DNA of 8,426 bases from Candidatus Woesearchaeota archaeon (GTDB lineage: Archaea > Nanobdellota > Nanobdellia > Woesearchaeales > UBA12501), in contig JACOVM010000061.1 in NCBI GenBank assembly GCA_016177345.1, positions 1 through 8,426 of the forward strand, in the 5' to 3' direction. A program made the translations under genes and the position numbers. Below are positions 1 to 6,300 of this stretch, one piece after another; position 1 is the stretch's first letter; the number at the start of each line of letters is the position of its first letter. Below the pieces are notes generated by a model that saw only the letters and a program-made list of their open reading frames with translations, did no database searches and was not told the DNA's origin.

Positions 1-1
1 A

Positions 2-94
2 TGTTCTTTGGTCAAGCAGAGAAAATTTTTATCGGAGAACGACGCTGGTTTGACTGAAGAATGGTTTATTAATCGTTTTGAGGGCTTTTTTTGA
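2..94 (+). CDS. Possible C-terminal end of a gene entering from the left (partial)
   Basis: An open frame runs from the window edge to a TGA at 92-94 and reads as about 30 residues ending in LTEEWFINRFEGFF. The mix of charged and aromatic residues looks like a genuine protein C-terminus, while the other two plus-strand frames give less natural peptides and stop at 57 and 51. The start lies outside the window, so no family can be assigned. The stop overlaps the end of a possible minus-strand small ORF (69-173) by 26 bases, so at least one of the two may be spurious. Convergent overlaps of this size do occur in compact genomes. Confidence 0.35.
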   Translation, partial: CSLVKQRKFLSENDAGLTEEWFINRFEGFF

Positions 95-173
95 GGTGAG
101 AGGCTATTGTTTTGAGCTTTTCACGAGCGTTTTCGGACTGAAGATATAAGAGTTCAAGGTCACTTTTTTTCAT
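69..173 (-). CDS. Possible small helical protein (34 aa), hypothetical
   Basis: An ATG at 173-171 on the minus strand opens a 34-codon frame ending in TAA at 71-69. The peptide begins MKKSDLELLYLQSENAREKL and is rich in Leu, Lys, Glu and Ser, with the spacing of an amphipathic helix and no glycine; proline appears only near the end. A Shine-Dalgarno-like GAGGA lies at 181-177, only 3 nt before the ATG, and AT-rich TATA-like sequence lies at about 190-210. It would be divergent from the gene at 282 and would share its promoter region. A frame of this length can arise by chance, so the support is composition plus the ribosome binding site only. No family is recognised. Confidence 0.35.
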   Translation of the reverse strand: MKKSDLELLYLQSENAREKLKTIASHLKKSPQND

Positions 174-250
174 ATATCCTCTATTTTTTTTATTTACTAT
201 TAAAATTTTGTGTTTTTTAGGATAAAAATAAAAAAAATGGTGTGAAAAAA

Positions 251-258
251 TATAAATA
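251..258 (+). promoter_or_regulatory. Archaeal TATA box for the 282-1079 gene
   Basis: TATAAATA, preceded by an A-rich BRE-like run, is centred 27.5 nt before the ATG at 282. An archaeal TATA box sits about 26-28 nt upstream of the transcription start, so this predicts a leaderless mRNA. A second match, TTTATATA at 263-270, would place the start inside the gene and is less likely to be used. Confidence 0.55.
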
Positions 259-281
259 CAGGTTTATATATTCTTTTAGGC

Positions 282-1079
282 ATGTCTCTTGACCACCTTT
301 TCCCCTGGCTTGTCGAAGCGCACTACCACAACCTTGACGCTCATCTCAAATACCTTGAAGAGGGTGGGAGGCGTGTTCACGAAGGGGAGGAGCATCCTTC
401 TGAAGAGGTTACTGGTGTCTTAATCATTGGAAACGGTCGTTTGGTCTCTCAGAAACTTCGTCAGGATGGAATTATCAAAGATCGTTTGGATCCTACCTTT
501 GTTCCAGCAGGCACTCGTGATGAATTTACTGGTGTGCTTTCTTCAATGCGCTATCGAGATGGAGCCTTAGTTTATAACGGTTCAGATCGCTTGGCAGCAA
601 GAGTTGCCAAAGTTGGCAATACTTCTGCCGTGATGGATGCTATTCGCCATGATTTTCCAAAATTAGTGCCATCAGATCTTGTATTTCGCGGTGCTCGAGA
701 ACTTACAGACCAGGTTATTGATGATTATGTTGGAACAAAAACTGACCTTGCAATTGTTGTTCCACCAACTTATAGCACCCCAGACCATGAAGTCCATGGG
801 TTTATCATAAAGCGGACAGCATATGGTAATGTTGGCACTGGCCCAGTTTTGCATGCTGGCCCTCGCGGCTTAGTAGAGCGGTTCTACTTTGACGTCCAGG
901 ACGGCCGCCTTGTTGCTGCTACTGAGCGCTTTGTTCCTACTGGAGAGGGTGTTGTATTACATCAGAAAGGAGTGGAACCTCTTCCTCGGCGTTATCAAGA
1001 TGCTTTTGACAGAATTAATGGGATTCCTGAACTGAGAGGCCAAGAGCAGCCACCAGTCCTTTATCGCGCAGTAGGGTGA
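282..1079 (+). CDS. Uncharacterised 265-aa protein, possibly a divergent DisA_N-like fold
   Basis: I do not recognise this family with confidence. The protein is soluble, with no signal peptide or membrane segment. The first ~40 residues are predicted helical and acidic, and alternating strands follow (VTGVLIIGNG at 43-52, DGALVYNG at 93-100, DLAIVVPP at 155-162, HGFIIK at 172-177). The pattern DGA (93-95), then GAR (137-139), then a hydrophobic strand LAIVV (156-160) faintly recalls diadenylate cyclase domains, where DGA and GTRHRA motifs come in this order. The histidine-containing part of the second motif is absent, so any such relation would mean a divergent or inactive domain. The ATG at 282 is chosen for its TATA spacing; no other start lies nearby. 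It is convergent with gyrB and ends 83 nt from it. Coding is well supported, function is not. Confidence 0.85.
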   Translation: MSLDHLFPWLVEAHYHNLDAHLKYLEEGGRRVHEGEEHPSEEVTGVLIIGNGRLVSQKLRQDGIIKDRLDPTFVPAGTRDEFTGVLSSMRYRDGALVYNGSDRLAARVAKVGNTSAVMDAIRHDFPKLVPSDLVFRGARELTDQVIDDYVGTKTDLAIVVPPTYSTPDHEVHGFIIKRTAYGNVGTGPVLHAGPRGLVERFYFDVQDGRLVAATERFVPTGEGVVLHQKGVEPLPRRYQDAFDRINGIPELRGQEQPPVLYRAVG

Positions 1080-1094
1080 GAATTCGGTAGGTCC

Positions 1095-1163
1095 ATCTCT
1101 TTTTATTTCCTTCTCTTTTTGTTTATTACTCTTTATCTCCCTTTTTTTCTTCTTTTCTCTCTT
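1095..1163 (+). terminator. Polypyrimidine tract, probable U-tract terminator of the 282-1079 gene
   Basis: About 70 nt made almost entirely of T and C, with runs of T5 (1100-1104), T5 (1116-1120) and T7 (1142-1148). Archaeal RNA polymerase stops at oligo-U without needing a hairpin, so this fits termination of the plus-strand gene. On the opposite strand it is polypurine and cannot serve gyrB in the same way. Confidence 0.55.
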
Positions 1164-3121
1164 TAAACATCTAAATTCGCCACGAGTTTTGCATTTTCCT
1201 GGATAAATTGTTTTCGCGGCTCAACGTCATCGCCCATGAGGATCGTGAAAATCTTGTCTGCTTCGACTGCATCTTCAATCGTTACTTGTAGGAGTGTCCT
1301 ATGGTCTGGATCCATGGTTGTTTCCCAGAGCTGGTCTGGATTCATTTCTCCAAGGCCTTTATAGCGTTGGATCCCGATTCCTTCTTCCCCCCATGCTGTA
1401 ACAAGTTTGTCTTTTTCATCATCAGAGTACACGTATTGTGCTTGTTTTCCTTTTGCTATCTTGTATAGGGGGGGTTGTGCAATGTAAATGTAGCCGTGCT
1501 CTATTAGCTGGCGCAGGTAGCGGTAGAAGAAGGTGAGCAGCAGCGTTCGAATATGGGCCCCATCGACGTCTGCATCGGTCATAATAATAATTTTATGATA
1601 GCGCGCCTTTTCAATGGTAAACTCGTCACCAATGCCTGTTCCTAGTGCCGTGATCATCGTGACGATCTCATTGTTTGCAAAAATCTTGTGCAGCCGCGCC
1701 TTTTCAACGTTTAGTATTTTTCCTCGGAGTGGAAGAATCGCCTGGAACTCCCTGTTTCTTCCCTGTTTTGCGCTTCCGCCAGCTGAGTCTCCCTCGACAA
1801 GGTATATCTCGCATCGCGCAGGATCTTTGTTGGAACAGTCAGCAAGCTTTCCTGGCAGGCTTGCACTGTCGAGCGCCCCTTTTCTACGAGTAAGATCTCG
1901 GGCTTTTCGCGCAGCGTCTCGTGCATTTGCTGCATTGATGCACTTGTCAACGATGAGCCTGGCTATCGATGGATTTTCCTCCAAAAATGCGGATAGAGTA
2001 GAGAATACTAACGAATCTGTAATCCCTTTTATGTCTGAATTTCCAAGTTTTGTTTTTGTTTGGCCTTCAAATTGCGGTTCTGGAACCTTAATGCTGATGA
2101 CAGCACTGAGCCCCTCAAACACGTCATCGCTCGTGAGCTTGATGTCATCACTCATTTTGTGCTGCTCTGCATATTTGTTGAAGCACTTGGTCATGGCGCT
2201 TTTGAAGCCAATGAGGTGAGTTCCCCCTTCTATTGTATTGATGTTGTTTGCGTAGGAATACACATTTTCCTGGTATCCCTCGTTATAGGCGAATGCTATT
2301 TCGATACTGATGCCATCTTTTTCTTTTTCGAAATGGACAGTCTCATGGAATTGATGCTTGTTTTGGTTGAGGTACGCAACGAATTCCTTGATTCCTCCGT
2401 TGTAATGGAATACTTGTTCTTTTTCTCCTCGCTCATCTCGAAGGGTGATGTGAATTCCTTTGTTGAGAAATGCAAGCTCTCGGAGCCGTGCAGCAAGAAG
2501 GTCATAGCTAAACTCTATTGATTCAAAAATCTGCTCATCTGGCCAGAACGTTACAGTTGTTCCTGTTTCCTGGCTTTTGTCTCCTTGATTATCCTGAGCC
2601 ACTTGAATATTCTGAATAGCTACTGTTGTTGTTGGATTGCCTCGTTCGTAGGTTTGCTCTGCCATCTTTCCATCGCGCTTGACAACAACATAGACTTTTT
2701 TTGAGAGGGCATTAACGACACTAATACCGACACCATGCAGCCCGCCAGAAACCTTGTAGGATTTTTTGTCAAATTTTCCTCCAGCGTGGAGCTTGGTCAT
2801 AACAACTTCTAACGCAGAAACATGAAATTGAGGATGGGTATCGAAAGGAATTCCACGTCCGTCATCAATAACTGTAACTGAATTGTCTTTGTTGATGATG
2901 ACTATAATTTTCTTGCAGAATCCAGCCATGGCTTCATCAATAGAGTTGTCAACAACTTCGTAGACGAGATGGTGAAGTCCCTTTGCCCCCGTAGAGCCAA
3001 CGTACATGCCTGGCCGCTTTCGAACCGCTTCAAGGCCTTGAAGCACTTGGATCTCTTCTGCTGCATAGCGCTGTGGCGATGGTTGTTGCTCTTGTTTCTG
3101 CTGGTCTTGTTGGTTAGTCAT
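1163..3121 (-). CDS. gyrB: DNA gyrase subunit B (ATP-driven type IIA topoisomerase)
   Basis: This subunit binds and hydrolyses ATP to drive negative supercoiling with GyrA. GHKL ATPase: EVVDNSIDEA at 55-64 holds the catalytic Glu55 and Mg-binding Asn59, IDDGRGIP at 85-92 holds Asp86 and Arg89, and the glycine-rich lid GGLHGVG is at 126-132. All sit 13 residues later than in the E. coli enzyme; the arginine equivalent to the coumarin-contacting Arg136 is Arg149. Transducer QTK: 354-356. TOPRIM domain: EGDSAGG with Glu443 and the metal-binding Asp516, Asp518 and Asp520 in DADVDG. The C-terminal module YKGLGEMNP starts at 587. At 652 residues it is the short form lacking the insertion of gamma-proteobacterial GyrB. 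The N-terminus carries a Gln-rich tail of about 17 residues. Archaeal gyrases are considered bacterial acquisitions. No gyrA is adjacent. Confidence 0.98.
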   Translation of the reverse strand: MTNQQDQQKQEQQPSPQRYAAEEIQVLQGLEAVRKRPGMYVGSTGAKGLHHLVYEVVDNSIDEAMAGFCKKIIVIINKDNSVTVIDDGRGIPFDTHPQFHVSALEVVMTKLHAGGKFDKKSYKVSGGLHGVGISVVNALSKKVYVVVKRDGKMAEQTYERGNPTTTVAIQNIQVAQDNQGDKSQETGTTVTFWPDEQIFESIEFSYDLLAARLRELAFLNKGIHITLRDERGEKEQVFHYNGGIKEFVAYLNQNKHQFHETVHFEKEKDGISIEIAFAYNEGYQENVYSYANNINTIEGGTHLIGFKSAMTKCFNKYAEQHKMSDDIKLTSDDVFEGLSAVISIKVPEPQFEGQTKTKLGNSDIKGITDSLVFSTLSAFLEENPSIARLIVDKCINAANARDAARKARDLTRRKGALDSASLPGKLADCSNKDPARCEIYLVEGDSAGGSAKQGRNREFQAILPLRGKILNVEKARLHKIFANNEIVTMITALGTGIGDEFTIEKARYHKIIIMTDADVDGAHIRTLLLTFFYRYLRQLIEHGYIYIAQPPLYKIAKGKQAQYVYSDDEKDKLVTAWGEEGIGIQRYKGLGEMNPDQLWETTMDPDHRTLLQVTIEDAVEADKIFTILMGDDVEPRKQFIQENAKLVANLDV

Positions 3122-3148
3122 TGTTGTTGGAAGCCTGAAGAAAAGGTG

Positions 3149-3156
3149 GTTTATAC
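3149..3156 (-). promoter_or_regulatory. Candidate gyrB TATA box
   Basis: On the minus strand GTATAAAC follows a purine-rich GTGAGA stretch and is centred 31.5 nt before the gyrB ATG, predicting a leaderless or nearly leaderless mRNA. A second TATA-like match, TTTATAAA at 3223-3230, would give a leader of roughly 75-80 nt and could be an alternative promoter. Confidence 0.4.
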
Positions 3157-3359
3157 TCTCACTACCTCTCTTTTTTGGCTGTCATTTCTCGCTGTTTTCT
3201 ACACTCAACAAGACCCTGCTTGTTTATAAAGCTATTGCTTTTATTTATGCTTTATACGGGCTATAAACGGTGAATTTTGGTGTTTTAGAAAAATACGCCC
3301 ACTGGTTGGATCTCTCTTGCTTGACGTGAAAATTCTCTTGTCGCTTTTTTCTTTTTTCC

Positions 3360-3420
3360 CAGTACATTTTTTACCCTCCTTTGCACAACTACATTGAAGT
3401 ATCGGGTAAAAAATGTACTG
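3360..3420. repeat. Perfect 17-bp inverted repeat, 27-nt loop
   Basis: The left arm CAGTACATTTTTTACCC (3360-3376) is exactly complementary to the right arm GGGTAAAAAATGTACTG (3404-3420). Neither the flanking nor the inner bases extend the pairing. The arms could form a stable RNA hairpin or DNA cruciform, or be the ends of a very small mobile remnant, a structured RNA, or an operator. No short target-site duplication is obvious at its edges, and neither strand has a T-run immediately after the stem, so a hairpin terminator is unlikely. Confidence 0.85.
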
Positions 3421-3466
3421 CTTTTGATGAAAATTCTTGCATCATCACAACTAACCAGACGTGTAG

Positions 3467-3498
3467 CTGGAGGCTCCTCACTACGTTCAGAGCCCCAG
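3467..3498. repeat. Hairpin element with 9-bp stem (one bulged A)
   Basis: CTGG-A-GGCTC (3467-3476) pairs with GAGCC-CCAG (3490-3498), leaving a 13-nt loop; the single bulge is A3471. An A7 run (3499-3505) follows on the plus strand. TAACCAGAC lies just upstream (3452-3460) and again downstream (3519-3527), giving the block a repeat-flanked look. The GC-rich stem in an AT-rich intergenic region suggests a dispersed extragenic palindromic element, but only one copy is visible here. Confidence 0.6.
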
Positions 3499-3556
3499 AA
3501 AAAAATAATATTATTCCATAACCAGACTCCAGGATGAAGCCGAAGCCACCTAAACA

Positions 3557-3564
3557 TTTATATA
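3557..3564 (+). promoter_or_regulatory. TATA box of the lipoprotein gene
   Basis: TTTATATA matches the archaeal consensus and is centred 27.5 nt before the ATG at 3588 (24.5 nt before the ATG at 3585). It lies inside the longer open frame that starts at 3534, which argues against that upstream start and for a leaderless mRNA. Confidence 0.7.
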
Positions 3565-3587
3565 CATTTTCCGCCAAAAAAGTTATG

Positions 3588-4925
3588 ATGAAACCAACTA
3601 CTATCCTGTTTTTATCGTTCGTTGTCCTAACTCTCTTTGGCACATCTGCATGCTCCTTTGTTTTGCAGTCTCTTTCAGAAAATATGCCAGATGATTCTTT
3701 CGATGATTCTCAAGCTAAGGAATATCCTGATCAAGCTCCTCTGCCGGCAGCTGTTCCTACATCAGCAGGTCTTCCAGGTGCGGGCCTTCCAGAGTCTTCG
3801 AATCCAGATTCTTCAGGTTCTCCTCCAGTTCAAGCTCCCCCAGTCTCGCCTCAGGCCCACCAAGCCCCAATTCCTCCAGTTGCTCCTCAGCAGCCTTCAC
3901 CCTCTTCAGCTCAACAACCAGCACCCTCTGGTTCTCTTGTCGTGGTCTACACAGTCAATACCGGTTCAGAATCAGGAAGCCTTCCTGTTCTTGTCCACGC
4001 AGTATCTCCTTATGGTGAAGAGGGTCTCGGAGCGTACGGCAAACGCATAACCTGGGATACCAATTATTATGCTGTTCTTGCTACGATTCCTGCAGTGGCT
4101 CGAAGTTATGTCCTTCATAAAGCAGTTTCTCCCTCGTACGCAACAAACATTATTTACCCGATTACCAAGAACGGAAAGCTCTACGTTTTTCGAGACTGGA
4201 ATACCCGGGGAGGTGGTGAAGTGAAGGACGTATCTGTCTACAACCCGGCGAATGCGAATCTTCTTCAAACAATCTCTTTATATCCTAGCGCCACAGGAAC
4301 TCCTGCTATTGTTGGTGGCGATCTGTTTTATCGAAGTAGCATGAGCTTTGACTTGTATGACAAACGAACAGGTGGTGGTGAACTCTATGTGTATCGTCCA
4401 GGAATGGCAATGCCGGCAATGCTCTTGGATTATAATGATCCATCCAACAAAGGAACATTTTATGGCGTCGGGGATCATCTTCTTTCTCTTCAATATGATC
4501 AAGGTGCTCTCGTTCTTGTTGAACACGATCCAAGCACAGGTGTTGTGCAGCGAGAACTGCTTTCCATCCAGGCGCCCTTAGTGTACAACGTTTACCAAGG
4601 TGAAACTGCCTTGTATCTTGTTGTTCCGGCTGGGGGGGCGAACAGTCCAACACGGGACATTATTGCACTACGCCCTGACGGGACTGCCTCAACGCTGTTC
4701 ACCATTGAGCTGGATGCTAGTGCTGGGGAAACAGACATGATGGTGGACGAAGAAGCGGGACGCATTGTTCTTATTCCGATCAAAAATACAAAAGGATTTG
4801 GCTTTGACAGCGTGACCATCTACCCTCAGCGTAGTGGCGAATTAGAAGAGAATGTTCCTCTTGGAGTGTTTGTCGGGCTGAAACGGCCAGGCTCTCAAGG
4901 GGACCAGTTCTTGTTTTTGGAATAA
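3588..4925 (+). CDS. Predicted lipoprotein with Pro-rich stalk and beta-propeller-like domain
   Basis: With the start at 3588 the protein has 445 residues. Residues 1-21 form a signal peptide: MKPTT, then a hydrophobic core ILFLSFVVLTLFG, ending in a lipobox TSA-Cys22, where lipid attachment would occur. Residues 45-115 are a disordered linker rich in Pro, Ser, Ala and Gln, like a stalk lifting the next domain off the membrane. Residues 116-445 are mainly short beta-strands with repeated motifs such as GKLYVFRD, GELYVYRP, GALVLVEHD and RIVLIPIKN, suggesting a beta-propeller; blade count and ligand cannot be read. Its sequence suggests no enzymatic motif. It is probably monocistronic, with its own TATA box upstream and a terminator downstream. 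The frame can be opened at 3534 (463 residues), but this would put the TATA box inside the gene and bury the signal peptide. ATG 3585 is also possible. Confidence 0.88.
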   Translation: MKPTTILFLSFVVLTLFGTSACSFVLQSLSENMPDDSFDDSQAKEYPDQAPLPAAVPTSAGLPGAGLPESSNPDSSGSPPVQAPPVSPQAHQAPIPPVAPQQPSPSSAQQPAPSGSLVVVYTVNTGSESGSLPVLVHAVSPYGEEGLGAYGKRITWDTNYYAVLATIPAVARSYVLHKAVSPSYATNIIYPITKNGKLYVFRDWNTRGGGEVKDVSVYNPANANLLQTISLYPSATGTPAIVGGDLFYRSSMSFDLYDKRTGGGELYVYRPGMAMPAMLLDYNDPSNKGTFYGVGDHLLSLQYDQGALVLVEHDPSTGVVQRELLSIQAPLVYNVYQGETALYLVVPAGGANSPTRDIIALRPDGTASTLFTIELDASAGETDMMVDEEAGRIVLIPIKNTKGFGFDSVTIYPQRSGELEENVPLGVFVGLKRPGSQGDQFLFLE

Positions 4926-4984
4926 TTGCCACATTGGAATAATTGCTGCGTTGGAATTATTGCTGCATTGGAATTGCGTTGAAC
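4917..4984 (+). repeat. Four-unit 17-nt tandem repeat spanning the lipoprotein stop codon
   Basis: TTGGAAT recurs at 4917, 4934, 4951 and 4968, exactly 17 nt apart. The unit is close to TTGGAATAATTGCTGCA; the fourth copy diverges after its first eight bases. The first unit includes the last codons (Leu, Glu) and the TAA stop of the lipoprotein gene. AATAATT (4938-4944) and AATTATT (4955-4961) in neighbouring units are complementary and could form a small hairpin. Replication slippage is the simplest origin. Confidence 0.85.
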
Positions 4985-4993
4985 TCTGCTGAG

Positions 4994-5043
4994 AAAAAAG
5001 ATTTAAAAAATTTTTTACAAAACCTTATACTGAGCTATTTTTT
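4994..5043. terminator. Bidirectional T-tract terminator between convergent genes
   Basis: On the plus strand T6 runs at 5011-5016 and 5038-5043 lie downstream of the lipoprotein gene. On the minus strand the A6 runs at 4994-4999 and 5005-5010 read as T6 downstream of the ATP-grasp gene. AAAAAATTTTTT at 5005-5016 is self-complementary. This fits archaeal oligo-U termination in both directions. Confidence 0.6.
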
Positions 5044-5078
5044 AATACCACCACTTTTTAATGCTTTCTTTAACGATC

Positions 5079-6197
5079 TTATGCCTTTTTATATTCCTTT
5101 TTATCCCCTTCCATAATAACAATCTCTCCCTGCCTTGCGCTAATTGTCACATCAGTCCCTTTAGTGAATTTACTGAGCTCGGTGACGCTTGATGGAAGCA
5201 TGATCCTTTTGTTCTTCATATCAAGCTCAGTATAGATGTGCTTCGTGATACCAACATCTGGTATCCCAAGGCTGAGAAGAGCATTCTCACTCTCGTTATT
5301 GCTTTTGGCATTTGTTTTATTTGTTTTTGTTGTTTGTCTCTCTTTTGTTTTCCTTGCAAGGTATTTAGCTATCTCGTCTGCAACGTCAATGTTTGTGGCG
5401 CTGGTGATTCCTTGAATGCCGGGGCTGACGTTGACTTCGATAACAAGAGGGCCTTTTGTGCTTTCCAGGATGTCAACACCGGAGATTTCTGCTCCGACAG
5501 CTTGAGCTGCTTTTACCGCTATCTTTTTTGCATAATCATCAAGCTGGCACGATTCTCCTCTCCCGCCTGCATGAATATTTGCCCGCTTTTCACCACGAAC
5601 TGCCTTTCTTTTCATTGACGCGACAACCTTGTCTCCGACAACGATAGCGCGAATGTCGCTTTCGTTGCATTCCACATATTCTTGGATGATAAACGGCTGC
5701 TTAATGGAAGATAATGCATCGAACATAGAGGAGGCTGATGAGAAGGAATCTGCAAACATGACTCCTTTGCCTTGTGTTCCATGGGGAAATTTGAGCACGA
5801 TGGGGTAAGTTATTTTTTGGAGGATTTCCTTGCTTGTTTCGATTGATGCGATGTATGTTGTTGGCATCGGCACATTTGCTTGTTGGAGCTTGAGCTGGGT
5901 GAGCAGCTTGTCATGCCCGAGAATGTACGCGTGTGGATGGATGGGGAGGTATGTTTTTCCAATCAGGCATGTTGCAATGGAATGAAGAAGAGCAGCGTAG
6001 CGGAACGATCCTTTAAGGTAGACACAGTCATACTCTTTGAGCTGTTCTCCGGAGTGGAGGACTATTCCTCCAGAAAGGCCAAGGTTTACCTCAATGTTTC
6101 TCACGCTTAAAGAGTCTACTATGTCAAAGTAGTTTTTCATCGCTGCGATCTTCCACTGCGATGATATGCTTCCTAAGCTGATTACTGCTGCTTTCAT
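5079..6197 (-). CDS. RimK-like ATP-grasp amino-acid ligase with C-terminal AbrB/SpoVT-like domain
   Basis: ATP-grasp ligases of this group join an amino acid, typically glutamate, to a carboxylate on a protein or cofactor, using ATP and Mg. From ATG 6197 it has 372 residues. Residues 1-85 are the pre-ATP-grasp domain, starting MKAAVISLGS as RimK proteins do. The ATP-grasp core follows: YPIVLKFPHGTQGKG (131-145) with the nucleotide-binding lysine and glycine loop, FIIQEYVE (169-176), DIRAIVVGDKVVASMKRKA (181-199), and the metal-binding end VIEVNVSPG (252-260). A Lys/Thr/Asn linker (about 284-304) leads to residues 320-364, whose KNKRIMLPSSV, KGTDVTI and GEIVIME segments match the AbrB/SpoVT swapped-hairpin pattern. 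It lies 103 nt after the retropepsin-like gene on the same strand, with no terminator between. An ATG at 6215 adds six residues but fits TATA spacing less well. Substrate unknown. Confidence 0.9.
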   Translation of the reverse strand: MKAAVISLGSISSQWKIAAMKNYFDIVDSLSVRNIEVNLGLSGGIVLHSGEQLKEYDCVYLKGSFRYAALLHSIATCLIGKTYLPIHPHAYILGHDKLLTQLKLQQANVPMPTTYIASIETSKEILQKITYPIVLKFPHGTQGKGVMFADSFSSASSMFDALSSIKQPFIIQEYVECNESDIRAIVVGDKVVASMKRKAVRGEKRANIHAGGRGESCQLDDYAKKIAVKAAQAVGAEISGVDILESTKGPLVIEVNVSPGIQGITSATNIDVADEIAKYLARKTKERQTTKTNKTNAKSNNESENALLSLGIPDVGITKHIYTELDMKNKRIMLPSSVTELSKFTKGTDVTISARQGEIVIMEGDKKEYKKA

Positions 6198-6218
6198 TTC
6201 CCCTATCTGCCCCATCTT

Positions 6219-6226
6219 TATTTATC
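6219..6226 (-). promoter_or_regulatory. Candidate TATA box of the ATP-grasp gene
   Basis: GATAAATA on the minus strand is centred 25.5 nt before the ATG at 6197 and only 7.5 nt before the alternative ATG at 6215, favouring the shorter start and a leaderless mRNA. Read-through from the protease gene upstream may also occur, since the gap lacks a minus-strand T-tract. Confidence 0.4.
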
Positions 6227-6234
6227 AAGCTTTA

Positions 6235-6299
6235 TTTAATCCTTGTTGATTTATCTAATCCTTATCAATATGTTTCATATGTTTTTGTTTTATATGTTT
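6235..6299. repeat. AT-rich iterated motifs between protease and ligase genes
   Basis: ATATGTTT occurs three times (6268-6275, 6277-6284, 6292-6299) and TAATCCTT twice (6237-6244, 6256-6263, 19 nt apart). On the minus strand the first motif reads AAACATAT, which also appears twice on the plus strand just upstream of the protease gene (6774-6781, 6792-6799). This could be a binding-site cluster or low-complexity drift. Confidence 0.5.
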
Positions 6300-6300
6300 T

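Larger units (their letters stand above)
3122..3587. other. 466-nt divergent intergenic region between gyrB and the lipoprotein gene
   Basis: No convincing gene is present. It holds candidate TATA boxes for gyrB at one end and for the lipoprotein at the other, several further TATA-like matches around 3223-3268, a polypyrimidine run (3343-3359), a perfect 17-bp inverted repeat (3360-3420), a second hairpin (3467-3498), and two copies of TAACCAGAC (3452-3460 and 3519-3527). Minus-strand frames of 84-90 codons here lack protein-like composition and run through the palindromes. Confidence 0.6.

Noticed and set aside
1..57. Plus-strand frame starting with ATG at position 1 (18 codons)
   Set aside because: It is too short, has no ribosome binding site in view, and the frame ending at 94 looks more protein-like.
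263..270. TTTATATA as the promoter of the 282-1079 gene
   Set aside because: It matches the consensus well but lies only 15.5 nt before the ATG, which would start transcription inside the gene with no alternative start codon nearby; the box at 251-258 fits.
282..1079. Functional diadenylate cyclase assignment
   Set aside because: The RHR part of the conserved GTRHRA motif is missing, so only a weak fold-level resemblance is noted.
1614..2219. 201-codon plus-strand open frame opposite gyrB
   Set aside because: It lies wholly antisense to well-conserved gyrB sequence, its serine-rich composition is typical of a reverse-frame shadow, and no promoter or family motif supports it.
3285..3643. Minus-strand frames of 84-90 codons in the gyrB-lipoprotein gap
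   Set aside because: They pass through the inverted repeats and the lipoprotein promoter, overlap the signal-peptide codons, and have unnatural composition.
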